Positions 31,025-41,531 of a stretch of DNA of 48,275 nt are shown here, in pieces. A program made the position numbers and the translations under genes. Position 1 is the stretch's first letter; every line of letters starts with the position of its first letter. This DNA comes from Ectothiorhodospiraceae bacterium (GTDB taxonomy: Bacteria > Pseudomonadota > Gammaproteobacteria > Thiohalomonadales > Thiohalomonadaceae). The stretch spans positions 1 through 48,275 of the forward strand of contig SLDE01000127.1 in assembly GCA_007125455.1 (NCBI GenBank), read 5' to 3'. A model generated the notes under the pieces. It made no database searches, was not told the DNA's origin, and worked only from the letters and a program-made list of their open reading frames with translations.

Positions 31025-31513
31025 TTATCGGTATTTGGCATCGGCGGCGCGGTCGGCAGCGATCTGTGCCTCATACTTATCCCCCACCGCCAACAGTTTT
31101 TCCTTGGTCATCAGCAGATCACCGCGCTGCTCACCATGGTATTCGTAGATCCGCGTCTCGACGATGGCATCCACCGGACAGGCCTCTTCACAGTAACCAC
31201 AGAAGATGCATTTGGTCAGGTCGATGTCGTAGCGAGTGGTCCGTCGGGTGCCGTCAGCACGCTGTTCCGACTCGATATCGATCGCCATCGCCGGACAGAT
31301 CACCTCGCACAGCTTGCAGGCAATACAGCGCTCTTCCCCGTTGGGGTAGCGGCGCTGGGCATGCAGGCCACGGAAACGGGGTGACTGCGGTGCCCGCTCC
31401 TCCGGGTACTGCACGGTAAACTTTTTGCCGAAGAAGTAACGACCGGTCACCCCCATCCCGGAGCGCAGCTCCTTGAGGGTCAGACTTTTGAGAAATTGCA
31501 CCATTGCGTTCAT
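31025..31513 (-). CDS. nuoI: NADH-quinone oxidoreductase subunit I (2x[4Fe-4S])
   Basis: [16 protein letters not shown] and [16 protein letters not shown]. Confidence 0.97.
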   Translation of the reverse strand: MNAMVQFLKSLTLKELRSGMGVTGRYFFGKKFTVQYPEERAPQSPRFRGLHAQRRYPNGEERCIACKLCEVICPAMAIDIESEQRADGTRRTTRYDIDLTKCIFCGYCEEACPVDAIVETRIYEYHGEQRGDLLMTKEKLLAVGDKYEAQIAADRAADAKYR

Positions 31514-31526
31514 ATCTGTTCCACCC

Positions 31527-32597
31527 TTACAGCCAACCGGCCAGGACCATCAGAGCAACCACCAGCAGCCAGACGATGGTGATCGGGATAAAGACCTTCC
31601 ACCCCAGGCGCATGATCTGGTCATAGCGATAGCGCGGGAAGGTGGCACGGAACCACAGGTAGAGGAAGAGGAAGATCGAGGTCTTGGCAAACAGCCAAAG
31701 GATGCTGTCCTGTCCGAGGAAGGTGTCTCCCAGCACCGGCACGCCCTGGAAGGGGGAGAGCCAGCCACCGAGGAACATCAGCGCCGCCAGCAGCGAGATG
31801 AGGATCATGTTGGCGTACTCGGCCAGGAAGAACACCGCGAACGGCATCCCGGAGTACTCCACATGGAAACCGGCGACGATCTCCGACTCCCCTTCTGCCA
31901 CATCGAAGGGCGCACGGTTGGTCTCGGCCACCCCGGAGATGAAGTAGATCACGAACAGCGGCAGCAGCGGCAACCAGTACCAGCTGAGGATCCCGCCCTC
32001 TTGCCCGGCAACGATCTGTCCCAGGTTCAGGCTACCGGCAGCGAGAATCACCCCCACCAGGGCAAAGCCCATGGCGATCTCGTAGGAGACGATCTGCGCG
32101 GCGGCGCGCATCGCACTGATGAATGGGTACTTGGAGTTGGAGGCCCAGCCGGCGATGATGATCCCGTACACACCGATAGAGGTAAGCGCCAACACATACA
32201 GCAGCGAGGCGTTGACATCGGCGATGACCATCTCCGAGCCAAAGGGGACTACCGCCCATGCCGCCAGGGCCGGGGCCATCGCCAGCACCGGGGCGAACAG
32301 GAACAGCCCCTTGTTGGCCCCGGAGGGGACAATGATCTCCTTGAACATCAGCTTGACCGCATCGGCCAACGGCTGACCCAGCCCCCAGATGCGGTAGCCA
32401 AACAGGCCGACGCGATTGGGACCCAGGCGCACCTGCATCATCCCGATCACCTTGCGCTCGGCATAGGTCAAGTAGGCCACGGCGGTCATCAGTGGTGCCA
32501 ACAGCAGCACGATCTTGAGCATGATCACACTGAAGGTGATCAGACCGTCAGGTAACCAGCCGAAGCCTTGCATCCAATTTTCTATCGCATCAAACAT
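31527..32597 (-). CDS. nuoH: NADH-quinone oxidoreductase subunit H
   Basis: 356 aa; [50 protein letters not shown]. Confidence 0.98.
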   Translation of the reverse strand: MFDAIENWMQGFGWLPDGLITFSVIMLKIVLLLAPLMTAVAYLTYAERKVIGMMQVRLGPNRVGLFGYRIWGLGQPLADAVKLMFKEIIVPSGANKGLFLFAPVLAMAPALAAWAVVPFGSEMVIADVNASLLYVLALTSIGVYGIIIAGWASNSKYPFISAMRAAAQIVSYEIAMGFALVGVILAAGSLNLGQIVAGQEGGILSWYWLPLLPLFVIYFISGVAETNRAPFDVAEGESEIVAGFHVEYSGMPFAVFFLAEYANMILISLLAALMFLGGWLSPFQGVPVLGDTFLGQDSILWLFAKTSIFLFLYLWFRATFPRYRYDQIMRLGWKVFIPITIVWLLVVALMVLAGWL

Positions 32598-32631
32598 CTG
32601 GCGTTATCCAGTTGTTGTTTCTTGTTAAAAT

Positions 32632-34995
32632 TCAGTCCACATTCTCAAGCTGTACCGCTGCAAACGGCGCACCCAGACCACAAGCCTCATCCAGCCCGCT
32701 GGGCAGCAGCAACACACCGTCGGCCACCGTCTCATCCTCGCATAGTGGCAATACCACGCTCACCCCACCCTGGCTGAGGCGGGCCTGTGTTGCGCCGGTC
32801 AGGCCGTTGACGTCGAGCGTCGCGGGGTTGGCGCGCAGCACTGCCTGCTCGGCATCGCGGGTCGCCTGGAGAGGTTCGGCCCGGCGCACCATCGCATCCA
32901 CCCGGTAGATCGGATGGCTGGCCAGCCGCAACAGCCCCTCGGGCGGACGCCAGGACTGCTCCGCCTGCCAATCCTCACCGGCCAGCATCGCCACATCACC
33001 AAACAGGGCCTGCATCTCGCTGTGGATCGCCTCGACGCTGGTGTACTCAAAGCCGTTCAGGTCGAGCAGATTGCCCAGCACGCGCAGGATCTTCCACGCC
33101 GGGCGGGCCTCACCGGGCGCTGCCACGCAGCCACGGGCCTGTTGCCAATGCCCCTCGGCATTCACATACGAACCGGCACTCTCAAAGAAGGTGGCCTGGG
33201 GCAGCAACACATCGGCCTGGGCCTTGAGCCCTTCCCCAGCAAAACTACTGATGGCGACCACAAAATCGGCCTGATTCATCGCACGGCGCGCCGCCGCCGA
33301 ATCGATACAATCCAGTTCGGGTTCTATCCCGTGCAGCAGGTAGCCCTTCAGCCCCGCCTCGCACATCTGTAGCCAATCCATCCCGGCCTGCGTGCTCGGC
33401 TTGGCACCCGCCTCGCGATGGGGGATACAACCGGCCAACCAGGCCCCGGCACTATTACCGCCCTCGGCCAACTGCCCAAAGCGGGCACCACTGAGTTTGG
33501 CAAGCTCACGGGCGATCTGACGCAGCTCCGCCGCCGCCGGGTGGGCAGCCGCCAGGTTGCCCAGAAAGACGCTGGCCTGAGGGGCGGCAAGCAAGGCACT
33601 GGCCATCGCCCGCTGGGTCTCACTCGGCTCAAGCGCGGCGAGTGCCTCACCCAGGCCTTGCGGTGCCGCCTCGCCCTTCTCGCTCACGAGCGCCTTGAGC
33701 ACCCCGAGCATTTCGCTGTGCAGGTCGGCAACAATACTCTGCTCGGCCAGTGGCATCGCCAGATCGTGGCCCACCGCGTCGAGCTGCATGATCTTTGCCC
33801 CCTGCCGGGCCGCCTTGCGCAGGCGTTGTGCCAGCAATGGCTGATCCTTACGGATATTGCCACCCACCAACAGGACCGCATCCAGTTGTTCCAGGTCGGC
33901 GATGGCTTGCCCCAGCGAGGGGTAAGCTGGCTGGGCCGCCTGATCGCGGAAGTCCTGTTGGCGTAAACGATGATCCACATTAGCGCTGCCCAAACCACGC
34001 ATCAGGCGCTGTAGCAGATAGTGTTCCTCGGTGCTGGCACCGTAGGCCGCCCAGGCACCCAGGCTCTCGGCGCCGTGGCGCTGAACGATATCCCGCAGCC
34101 CCTCGGCGGCGCGGGTCAGCGCGGTATCCCAATCGGTCTCCTGCCACTGGCCATCCTGTTTGATCATCGGCACAGTGAGACGCTCGGGATGGTTGAGTGC
34201 GGTGTAACTGAAGCGGTCGCGATCGGCAAGCCATTCTTCATTAACGATCTGATTGGCCTCAGGCACTACCCGCATCACCTTGCCACGGCGCACGTCGACA
34301 CGCATATTGCTGCCCACACAGTCGTGCGGCGAGACAGCGAAGTGGGCCGTTAGCTCCCAGGGGCGGGCGCTGTAGCGGAAGGGCTTGGAGGTCAGTGCCC
34401 CCACCGGACACAGGTCGATGACGTTGCCGGAGAGCTCGGAGTCGACACTGTGCTCCATGTAGGTGCTGATGTGCATATGCTCACCGCGCCCGGGGGCACC
34501 CAGCTCCATCACCCCGGCCAGCTCCTGGCCGAAGCGCACACAGCGGGTGCAATGGATACAGCGGTTCATATCGGTGGCGATCAAGGCCCCCAAATCGGGG
34601 TTGCCAACCACACGCTTGGCTTCACTGTAGCGAGAGATATCCTTGCCGTAGCCCAGCGCCATCTCCTGCAGGGTGCACTCGCCGCCCTGGTCACAGATGG
34701 GGCAATCAAGCGGGTGGTTGATCAGTAGAAACTCCATCACGCTGCGCTGCGCCGAGATGGCGCGCGGCGAGCGGGTATGCACCACCATGCCATCGTTCAC
34801 CGGCGTGGCGCAGGCCGGTAACGGTTTGGGTGCCTTTTCCACCTCCACCAGACACATGCGGCAACTGGCGGCGATGGAGAGCTTGCTGTGGTAGCAAAAG
34901 CGCGGAATGGTGATCCCGGCCTCGTCGGCCACCTCGATCAGCATCTTGCCCTGCTCGGCCTGGACTGGCTTGCCGTTAATCTCGATGGTTACCAT
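32632..34995 (-). CDS. nuoG: NADH-quinone oxidoreductase subunit G (start chosen at MVTIEING)
   Basis: ferredoxin-like N-term, CPICDQGGECTLQ, CIHCTRCVRF. Confidence 0.96.
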   Translation of the reverse strand: MVTIEINGKPVQAEQGKMLIEVADEAGITIPRFCYHSKLSIAASCRMCLVEVEKAPKPLPACATPVNDGMVVHTRSPRAISAQRSVMEFLLINHPLDCPICDQGGECTLQEMALGYGKDISRYSEAKRVVGNPDLGALIATDMNRCIHCTRCVRFGQELAGVMELGAPGRGEHMHISTYMEHSVDSELSGNVIDLCPVGALTSKPFRYSARPWELTAHFAVSPHDCVGSNMRVDVRRGKVMRVVPEANQIVNEEWLADRDRFSYTALNHPERLTVPMIKQDGQWQETDWDTALTRAAEGLRDIVQRHGAESLGAWAAYGASTEEHYLLQRLMRGLGSANVDHRLRQQDFRDQAAQPAYPSLGQAIADLEQLDAVLLVGGNIRKDQPLLAQRLRKAARQGAKIMQLDAVGHDLAMPLAEQSIVADLHSEMLGVLKALVSEKGEAAPQGLGEALAALEPSETQRAMASALLAAPQASVFLGNLAAAHPAAAELRQIARELAKLSGARFGQLAEGGNSAGAWLAGCIPHREAGAKPSTQAGMDWLQMCEAGLKGYLLHGIEPELDCIDSAAARRAMNQADFVVAISSFAGEGLKAQADVLLPQATFFESAGSYVNAEGHWQQARGCVAAPGEARPAWKILRVLGNLLDLNGFEYTSVEAIHSEMQALFGDVAMLAGEDWQAEQSWRPPEGLLRLASHPIYRVDAMVRRAEPLQATRDAEQAVLRANPATLDVNGLTGATQARLSQGGVSVVLPLCEDETVADGVLLLPSGLDEACGLGAPFAAVQLENVD

Positions 34996-36284
34996 TACGA
35001 GATCCTCTTCACGACATCGACCATGCACTTTTTGTGGTCGATGTGGTACTGGAATTCATCACGAAAATGCTTGAGGAAGCTGCGCACCGGCATCGCCGCA
35101 GCATCACCCAGCGCACAGATGGTGTTGCCCTCAATACGACTGGCTACGTCGTCCAGCCGATCCAGATCTTCCGGGGTGCCTTCCCCGTGCTCGATGCGAT
35201 GGACGACGCGGGAAAGCCAGCCGGTTCCCTCGCGACAGGGGGTACATTGGCCACAGGACTCCTCATAATAGAAGTGCGACAAGCGCGCCAGGGTCTTCAC
35301 CATACAAGTGGTCTCGTCCATCACGATCACCGAACCGGCCCCCAGCATCGAACCGGCCTTGGAGATCGAGTCGTAGTCCATGTCCATGCCCATCGCCACG
35401 TCGGCGGGCAGCACCGGGGTGGAGGAACCACCGGGGATCACCGCCTTCAGCTTGCGTCCGTCCAGCACACCACCGGCCATCTCCAGCAACTCCGCAAAGG
35501 GGGTGCCCATGGGGATCTCGTAGTTGCCGGGACGGTTGACATGGCCGGAAACGCAGAACAGCTTGTTGCCGCCGTTATTGGGCTTGCCCAGTTCCAGGAA
35601 CCACTGGCCACCGTTCTTGAGGATCACCGGCACCGAGGCCAGTGACTCGGTGTTATTGATGGTGGTGGGCTTACCGTAAAGGCCGTAATTGGCCGGGAAG
35701 GGGGGCTTGAAGCGCGGCTGTCCCTTCTTGCCCTCGATGGACTCCAACAGTGCGGTCTCTTCACCACAGATGTAGGCACCGGCACCGAGGTGACTGTGAA
35801 GCTGGAAGTCAAAGCCCGAACCGAGGATATCGTCACCCAGCAATCCGGCGGCGCGCGCCTCATCGATGGCCGCCTCAAAGCGCTCGTAGGGCTCCCAGAA
35901 TTCACCACGGATGTAGTTGTAACCGACCGAGGCACCGATGGTGTAACCGGCGATCAGCATCCCCTCGATCAGTTGGTGTGGGTTGTAGCGTAGGATATCG
36001 CGGTCCTTGCAGGTGCCAGGCTCGCCCTCGTCCGAGTTGCAGACGATGTACTTCTGCCCTTCCATATTGCGTGGCATGAAGCTCCACTTCAGCCCGGTGG
36101 GAAAGCCAGCACCACCACGACCGCGCAGCGCCGAGGCCTTCAGCTCGGCGATGATCTCATCGGGGCTGATCTTTTCGCGCAGGATCTTCTCGATAACCTG
36201 GTAGCCACCGGCGGCCCGATAGCCCTCCAGGGTCCAGGACTTATCCAGGTGCAGGGTACGGAAACAGACCTCATTACCCATCAC
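34995..36284 (-). CDS. nuoF: NADH-quinone oxidoreductase subunit F
   Basis: [44 protein letters not shown]. Confidence 0.98.
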   Translation of the reverse strand: MMGNEVCFRTLHLDKSWTLEGYRAAGGYQVIEKILREKISPDEIIAELKASALRGRGGAGFPTGLKWSFMPRNMEGQKYIVCNSDEGEPGTCKDRDILRYNPHQLIEGMLIAGYTIGASVGYNYIRGEFWEPYERFEAAIDEARAAGLLGDDILGSGFDFQLHSHLGAGAYICGEETALLESIEGKKGQPRFKPPFPANYGLYGKPTTINNTESLASVPVILKNGGQWFLELGKPNNGGNKLFCVSGHVNRPGNYEIPMGTPFAELLEMAGGVLDGRKLKAVIPGGSSTPVLPADVAMGMDMDYDSISKAGSMLGAGSVIVMDETTCMVKTLARLSHFYYEESCGQCTPCREGTGWLSRVVHRIEHGEGTPEDLDRLDDVASRIEGNTICALGDAAAMPVRSFLKHFRDEFQYHIDHKKCMVDVVKRIS

Positions 36285-36342
36285 TGTTTCCCCTCATTGA
36301 ATTCGTGCTTTGGCATCTTGTTATCCATCGCTCGTCTTGCGC

Positions 36343-36837
36343 CTAGTCCAGGCTATCCAGGATGGCGTCGATCTTTTCCGGTGTCAGGTTCTCGTGGTAG
36401 TCACGGGCGATCTGAAACATCGGCGCGTTGACACAGGCCCCCAGACACTCGACCTCTTTGAGGGTAAAGCGTCCGTCAGCGGTAGTCTCACCCAGCTTGA
36501 TCCCGAGGCGATCTTCCAGGTGGGAGACCACCTCGTCGGAGCCGCGCAGCAGGCAGGAGATATTGGTGCAGATGCAGATCTTGTGTTTGCCCACCGGGCT
36601 CAATTCATACATGGAGTAGAAACTCGCCACCTCATAGGCGGCAATGGGCTCCATCTCCAGATATTCGGCCACTGCATCGATCAGCTCACGGGTCAGCCAG
36701 CCGTCGTTCTGCTCCTGGGCGATCCGCAGCGCGGCCATCACCGCCGACTGCTTCTGCTCGGGCGGATACTTGGCTACCCAGCGATCGATGTCGGCGCGGG
36801 ATGCTTCGCTCAGCAAGGTATTGTTCTCCATAGACAT
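36343..36837 (-). CDS. nuoE: NADH-quinone oxidoreductase subunit E
   Basis: thioredoxin-like [2Fe-2S]; ICICTNISCLLRG...VECLGACVNAPM. Confidence 0.97.
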   Translation of the reverse strand: MSMENNTLLSEASRADIDRWVAKYPPEQKQSAVMAALRIAQEQNDGWLTRELIDAVAEYLEMEPIAAYEVASFYSMYELSPVGKHKICICTNISCLLRGSDEVVSHLEDRLGIKLGETTADGRFTLKEVECLGACVNAPMFQIARDYHENLTPEKIDAILDSLD

Positions 36838-38093
36838 CAGCGGTCGATCTCCCCGAATACGATATCCTGGGTGCCGATAACGGTGACCACGTCGGCCAGC
36901 ATATGGCCACGGACCATCTCGTCCATCGCCGCTAGGTGGGCAAAACCGGGGGCACGGATCTTCATGCGGTAGGGCTTATTGGCCCCATCAGACAAGAAGT
37001 AGATCCCAAACTCCCCCTTGGGGTGTTCCACCGCGGCATAGGCCTCCCCTTCCGGCACCATAAAGCCCTCACTGGCCAGTTTGAAGTGATGGATCAGGGC
37101 CTCCATGTCCTCTTTCATCTGCAGGCGTGAGGGCGGTGTCACCTTGTGGTTCTCGGCCATCACCGGGCCAGGATTGTGGCGCAACCACTCGATACACTGT
37201 TTGATGATGCGGTTGGACTGACGCATCTCTTCCATCCGCACCAGGTAACGGTCGTAGCTGTCGCCGTTGGTGCCCACCGGAATATCGAAGTCGAGTCGGT
37301 CGTAGACCTCGTAGGGCTGCTTCTTGCGCAGATCCCACTCTATCCCGGAGCCGCGCAGCATCGGTCCGGTCAGCCCCATTTGCAGGGCACGTTCAGGGGA
37401 CATTACCCCCACATCAACCAGGCGCTGCTTCCAGATGCGATTATCGGTGAGCAGGGTTTCATACTCATCCACATAACCGGGGAAACGATTGGTAAAATCT
37501 TCGATGAAATCGAGCAGCGAGCCATCGCGGTTGCCGTTGAGTGCTTGAATCTCGTCGGCGCTATGCCATTTGCTCTCGCCCTCGAAGCGCGGCATGGTGT
37601 CGGGCAGGTCGCGATAGACCCCACCTGGGCGGTAGTAGGCCGCATGCAGGCGGGCACCGGAGACCGCTTCATAGCAGTCCATCAGATCCTCGCGTTCGCG
37701 GAAGGCATAGATGAACATGGTCATCGCGCCGACATCCAGGGCATGGGCGCCGATCCACAACAGGTGGTTGAGGATGCGGGTGATCTCATCGAACATCACC
37801 CGAATGTACTGGGCGCGGATCGGCACCTCCAACTGCAACAGCTTCTCTGCCGCCATCACGTAGGCGTGCTCGTTGCACATCATCGACACGTAGTCGAGCC
37901 GATCCATATAGGGCAGGCTCTGCACGTAGTGTTTGGTCTCGGCCAGCTTCTCGGTGCCACGATGCAACAGGCCGATGTGGGGGTCGGCACGGACGATCAT
38001 CTCGCCATCCATCTCCAGGATCAGACGTAGCACCCCATGGGCCGCCGGATGCTGCGGGCCGAAATTGAGGGTGAAATTACGGATCTCGGCCAT
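36837..38093 (-). CDS. nuoD: NADH-quinone oxidoreductase subunit D
   Basis: [27 protein letters not shown]. Confidence 0.98.
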   Translation of the reverse strand: MAEIRNFTLNFGPQHPAAHGVLRLILEMDGEMIVRADPHIGLLHRGTEKLAETKHYVQSLPYMDRLDYVSMMCNEHAYVMAAEKLLQLEVPIRAQYIRVMFDEITRILNHLLWIGAHALDVGAMTMFIYAFREREDLMDCYEAVSGARLHAAYYRPGGVYRDLPDTMPRFEGESKWHSADEIQALNGNRDGSLLDFIEDFTNRFPGYVDEYETLLTDNRIWKQRLVDVGVMSPERALQMGLTGPMLRGSGIEWDLRKKQPYEVYDRLDFDIPVGTNGDSYDRYLVRMEEMRQSNRIIKQCIEWLRHNPGPVMAENHKVTPPSRLQMKEDMEALIHHFKLASEGFMVPEGEAYAAVEHPKGEFGIYFLSDGANKPYRMKIRAPGFAHLAAMDEMVRGHMLADVVTVIGTQDIVFGEIDR

Positions 38094-38094
38094 G

Positions 38095-38709
38095 TTATTG
38101 TTCCTCCTGCGCGCTCAGATCGTGGTAGCGATGATCATCACGGATCACCCGCGGTACCATGTCACGCGGCTCGATGGAGACCGGCTGGTAGATCACCCGC
38201 CGGGTCTCGGGGTCATAGCGCATTTCCACGTGACCACTGATGGGGAAGTCCTTGCGGAAGGGGTGGCCGATAAAGCCATAGTCGGTCAGGATGCGGCGCA
38301 GATCCGGGTGCCCCTCGAACAGGATCCCGAACAGGTCAAAGGCCTCGCGCTCGAACCAGTTCACCGAGTTCCAGATATTGATAACACTGGGCACCACCGG
38401 CAGCTCGTCATCACAGAAGCAACGCAGGCGAATACGGTGGTTATTTCGCACCGACAGCAGGTGGTAGACCACCGCAAAGCGTGGCCCGCTCCAACTGCCA
38501 TTGCCATACTCACTGTAATCCACGCCACACAGATCAATGAGTTGCTCGAAGGCAAATTCTGGCTCATCGCGCAGGGCCTCGCAGACCGAGAGCAGGTGTT
38601 CGCGCGGCAGCTCTGCGGTGAGCTCGGATATCTCCACGTGCGTGGCGCTAAGCTGACTGCCAAAGCGCTCCTGCAGTCGCGTTTCCAGTTGTCGGTAATA
38701 ATCAGACAT
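38095..38709 (-). CDS. nuoC: NADH-quinone oxidoreductase subunit C
   Basis: [40 protein letters not shown]. Confidence 0.97.
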   Translation of the reverse strand: MSDYYRQLETRLQERFGSQLSATHVEISELTAELPREHLLSVCEALRDEPEFAFEQLIDLCGVDYSEYGNGSWSGPRFAVVYHLLSVRNNHRIRLRCFCDDELPVVPSVINIWNSVNWFEREAFDLFGILFEGHPDLRRILTDYGFIGHPFRKDFPISGHVEMRYDPETRRVIYQPVSIEPRDMVPRVIRDDHRYHDLSAQEEQ

Positions 38710-38726
38710 AGCTATTATTCTGCCAG

Positions 38727-39227
38727 TTAGCGGGCGATGGTCGAGGTACGACGGATCTTGTTCTGTAGTTGCAATATGCCGTACAAGAGCGCCTCAGCGG
38801 TGGGCGGACAACCAGGCACATAGACATCGACCGGAACGATCCGATCACAACCGCGTACCACCGCATAGGAATAGTGATAGTAGCCGCCGCCGTTGGCGCA
38901 GGAGCCCATGGAGATCACCCAGCGTGGTTCGGGCATCTGGTCGTACACCTTGCGTAACGCTGGTGCCATCTTGTTGCACAGGGTTCCGGCGACGATCATC
39001 ACATCGGACTGACGCGGGCTGGGGCGGAACATGATGCCGAAGCGATCCAGATCGTAACGCGCCGCCCCGGCGTGCATCATCTCCACCGCGCAACAGGCCA
39101 GACCGAAGGTCATCGGCCACATGGAACCGGTACGGGCCCAGTTCATCAGCCCATCGAGGTTGGTGGTAACAAAGCCCTGTTCAAGACGGCCTTCGATTAT
39201 TCCCACTGCAGCGCCCCCTTCTTCCAC
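38727..39227 (-). CDS. nuoB: NADH-quinone oxidoreductase subunit B
   Basis: [48 protein letters not shown]. Confidence 0.97.
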   Translation of the reverse strand: MEEGGAAVGIIEGRLEQGFVTTNLDGLMNWARTGSMWPMTFGLACCAVEMMHAGAARYDLDRFGIMFRPSPRQSDVMIVAGTLCNKMAPALRKVYDQMPEPRWVISMGSCANGGGYYHYSYAVVRGCDRIVPVDVYVPGCPPTAEALLYGILQLQNKIRRTSTIAR

Positions 39228-39553
39228 TCATATATGAAGCCGATCACCAGGATCCCCAGGAAGACCACCATCGCGGTGAAGCCGAAATAGCCGATATCAC
39301 GCAGCACCACGGCCCATGGGAACAGGAAGGCAATTTCCAGATCGAAAATAATGAACAGAATGGCAACGAGGTAATAACGCACATCGAACTTCATGCGCGC
39401 ATCTTCAAAGGCCTCGAAACCGCACTCGTATGGCGAGGTTTTCTCGGAATCGGGCTTGCGTGGCCCAAGGATGAAGCCCATCAAGATCATAAAACTGCCG
39501 AATACCAAACCCACGGCAATAAAGATCAGAACGGGCAAGTAATTTTCTAGCAT
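39197..39553 (-). CDS. nuoA: NADH-quinone oxidoreductase subunit A (start chosen at MLENYLP)
   Basis: [34 protein letters not shown]. Confidence 0.97.
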   Translation of the reverse strand: MLENYLPVLIFIAVGLVFGSFMILMGFILGPRKPDSEKTSPYECGFEAFEDARMKFDVRYYLVAILFIIFDLEIAFLFPWAVVLRDIGYFGFTAMVVFLGILVIGFIYEWKKGALQWE

Positions 39554-39636
39554 TATCTGCGCCCTCACCCCTTGCGCATAGCCCCGCAGCCATACGTCCC
39601 CAGAGGAATTATCTCAGTGTTTTTATAAGGGCTTCG

Positions 39637-39666
39637 AGTGTAGGCTTGAGCGAGATCGTATGTCAA
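39637..39666 (-). promoter_or_regulatory. Candidate sigma70-type promoter for the nuo operon
   Basis: Minus strand TTGACA-18 bp-TACACT, about 85 bp upstream of the nuoA start, in an AT-rich spacer. Confidence 0.45.
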
Positions 39667-39956
39667 CCCAATGCTATATAAACTTGTTTATAACCTTATA
39701 CATACAAGGCTTAAGAGACTGATCTTTATAAATAAATGTCAACTTTGCCAGCACGAAACCAGCATCTGCAATAGTTGACAACGCACATTAATATTATCCG
39801 CAAAGGCTATAGTTTTTCTTTTAGCTGACGAAGCCAAATTTCAGGTCATGCAAAGCGGTAAAAACAGACAGGCCACCGTTTTATTAACGGGATGTATGAT
39901 AGTAAAAAAGCAATGCGCCACCGCAGCTGAGCGCCAGGACATAATATGCCAAGGGG

Positions 39957-40078
39957 GACGCCATGGATGGCGTCCATCCACCGGGTGAGAGTCCGGCGAG
40001 GATCGAGCAAAGAAAAAGCCCGCACCAGAATCTGGATACGGGCTTATTCATTAAGATGGTGCCGAAGGCCGGACTCGA
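39957..40078 (-). repeat. Tandem repeat unit copy A: tRNA-Leu 3'-end fragment, terminator hairpin, GGACGCCATGGATGGCGTCC-type palindrome
   Basis: Aligned with 40128..40249 at an offset of exactly 171 bp; identical tRNA 3' tail (40057-40078) and identical palindromic end. Confidence 0.85.
40014..40046 (-). terminator. Terminator hairpin within repeat copy A
   Basis: Minus strand AAGCCCG...CGGGCTTTTTCTTT. Confidence 0.7.
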
Positions 40079-40127
40079 CCAATCCGCCGGGAGCGGATTG
40101 GGACGCGCGCAGCGCGCCCGAAGGGTG

Positions 40128-40249
40128 GACGCCATGGATGGCGTCCATCCACCGGGTGAGAGTCCGGCGAGGATCCCGCATAAAAAAAGCCTGCACTAGT
40201 CATTTAGCACAGGCTTTTTTCTAAAGATGGTGCCGAAGGCCGGACTCGA
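40128..40249 (-). repeat. Tandem repeat unit copy B (includes the authentic tRNA-Leu 3' end)
   Basis: Same unit as 39957..40078. Confidence 0.85.
40182..40221 (-). terminator. tRNA-Leu terminator
   Basis: Minus strand AAAAAAGCCTGTGC...GCAGGCTTTTTTT. Confidence 0.85.
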
Positions 40250-40312
40250 ACCGGCACGGCTTGCGCCACTACCCCCTCAAGATAGCGTGTCTACCAATTT
40301 CACCACTTCGGC
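40228..40312 (-). tRNA. leuU: tRNA-Leu (GAG), CCA encoded
   Basis: GCCGAAGTGGTGAAATTGGTAGACACGCTATCTTGAGGGGGTAGTGGCGCAAGCCGTGCCGGTTCGAGTCCGGCCTTCGGCACCA; class II tRNA with variable arm. Confidence 0.95.
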
Positions 40313-40326
40313 TTGCAGCTTTTAAC

Positions 40327-40686
40327 TCAGTTTGGAGCAGGTACGTCGGGTGCAGGAGAGGTGCCCTGCGGAACGGACGGCATATCTTGCACAAACGGAA
40401 CGTCGTCGTCAACAACATCGGTGACGGAGCCGATCCCTTCTTGGGTGCTGCCGCTAGCCTGGATACTGAAGTAGGCCAGCGTCAGACTGGTAAGGAAGAA
40501 GGCTGTAGCCAGCATCGCGGTGGAACGGGTCATAAACGAGGCTGCACCCTGGCTGCCAAACACGGTGGATGAGGCACCACTACCAAAGGCGGCACCCATC
40601 TCGGCCCCTTTGCCCTGCTGCAGCAGGATCATGGTGACCAACGTGATGGCGATCAGGACGTGGACTACAAGTATTACGGTTTCCAT
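40327..40686 (-). CDS. secG: Preprotein translocase subunit SecG (start chosen at METVIL)
   Basis: LLQQGKGAEMGAAFGSGASSTVFGSQG. Confidence 0.96.
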   Translation of the reverse strand: METVILVVHVLIAITLVTMILLQQGKGAEMGAAFGSGASSTVFGSQGAASFMTRSTAMLATAFFLTSLTLAYFSIQASGSTQEGIGSVTDVVDDDVPFVQDMPSVPQGTSPAPDVPAPN

Positions 40687-40706
40687 AGTGTCGATTGTTT
40701 CCTGCG

Positions 40707-41459
40707 CTAACCTGCAGCGCGGCAAATGGTTAAAAAGTCATCTGGCTTGAGCGAGGCCCCACCGATCAGACCGCCATCGATGTCACTCTGTGCCAGCAAT
40801 TCAGCGGCATTACCGGCATTCATGCTGCCACCGTAGAGGATCTGCACCTTCTCCGCCACGCTGGCATCCCGTTCGGCGATACGCTGGCGGATGAACTGGT
40901 GTACCTCCTGGGCCTGCTCGGGGCTGGCGGTCTTGCCAGTGCCGATGGCCCAGACAGGCTCGTAGGCGATCACACCATCGGCCAAGGCGGCTACGCCTTC
41001 GGCGTCGATCAGGGCATCCAGTTGACGCGCGACCACCGCCTCGGTGGTACCGGCCTCACGATCCTCCAGCATCTCACCGACACAAAGGATCGGTTTGAGG
41101 CCAGCGGCACGGGCCACGGCATATTTCTTGGCCACCAGCGCATCATCCTCACCGTAGAGGGCGCGGCGCTCGGAGTGACCCACGATGACATACTTACAGC
41201 CGAATTCTTGCAGCATGGAGGCCGCGATCTCACCGGTGAAGGCACCGCTGGCCTCCGTGCTCAGGTTCTGTGCACCCCAGACGATAGGGGTGCCCTGCAA
41301 CTGCTGCTCGACATCGCCCAAGTAGACGTAAGGTGCGCAGACGGCGACCTCGGCACTCTCCACAGCAGCGATACCCTGCTTGAGACCATCCAGCAAGGCC
41401 TTGATACTGGCCCGCGAGCCATTCATCTTCCAGTTACCGGCTACCAGTTTCTGTCGCAT
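40707..41459 (-). CDS. tpiA: Triosephosphate isomerase
   Basis: MRQKLVAGNWKMNG, GHSERR, AYEPVWAIGTGKTASP, YGGSMN. Confidence 0.98.
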   Translation of the reverse strand: MRQKLVAGNWKMNGSRASIKALLDGLKQGIAAVESAEVAVCAPYVYLGDVEQQLQGTPIVWGAQNLSTEASGAFTGEIAASMLQEFGCKYVIVGHSERRALYGEDDALVAKKYAVARAAGLKPILCVGEMLEDREAGTTEAVVARQLDALIDAEGVAALADGVIAYEPVWAIGTGKTASPEQAQEVHQFIRQRIAERDASVAEKVQILYGGSMNAGNAAELLAQSDIDGGLIGGASLKPDDFLTICRAAG

Positions 41460-41531
41460 TCCTCACCCCTGTTCGCTGTTTTTATGTCATCGGATTCAGG
41501 TAAGCCGCGAAGGATACCGGGATAGCGCCTG

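Noticed and set aside
30158-31384. 408-aa plus-strand ORF spanning nuoJ, the CACAGAG repeat and nuoI
   Set aside because: Antisense to two confident genes and crosses a repeat; no domain recognisable.
39884-40135. 83-aa minus-strand ORF overlapping the tRNA-Leu tail repeat (internal MNKPVSRFWCGLFLCS...)
   Set aside because: Lies in repeat/terminator sequence; the internal ATG adjoins the terminator hairpin. Could be revisited given the tyrT/tpr analogy, but no coding evidence is visible.
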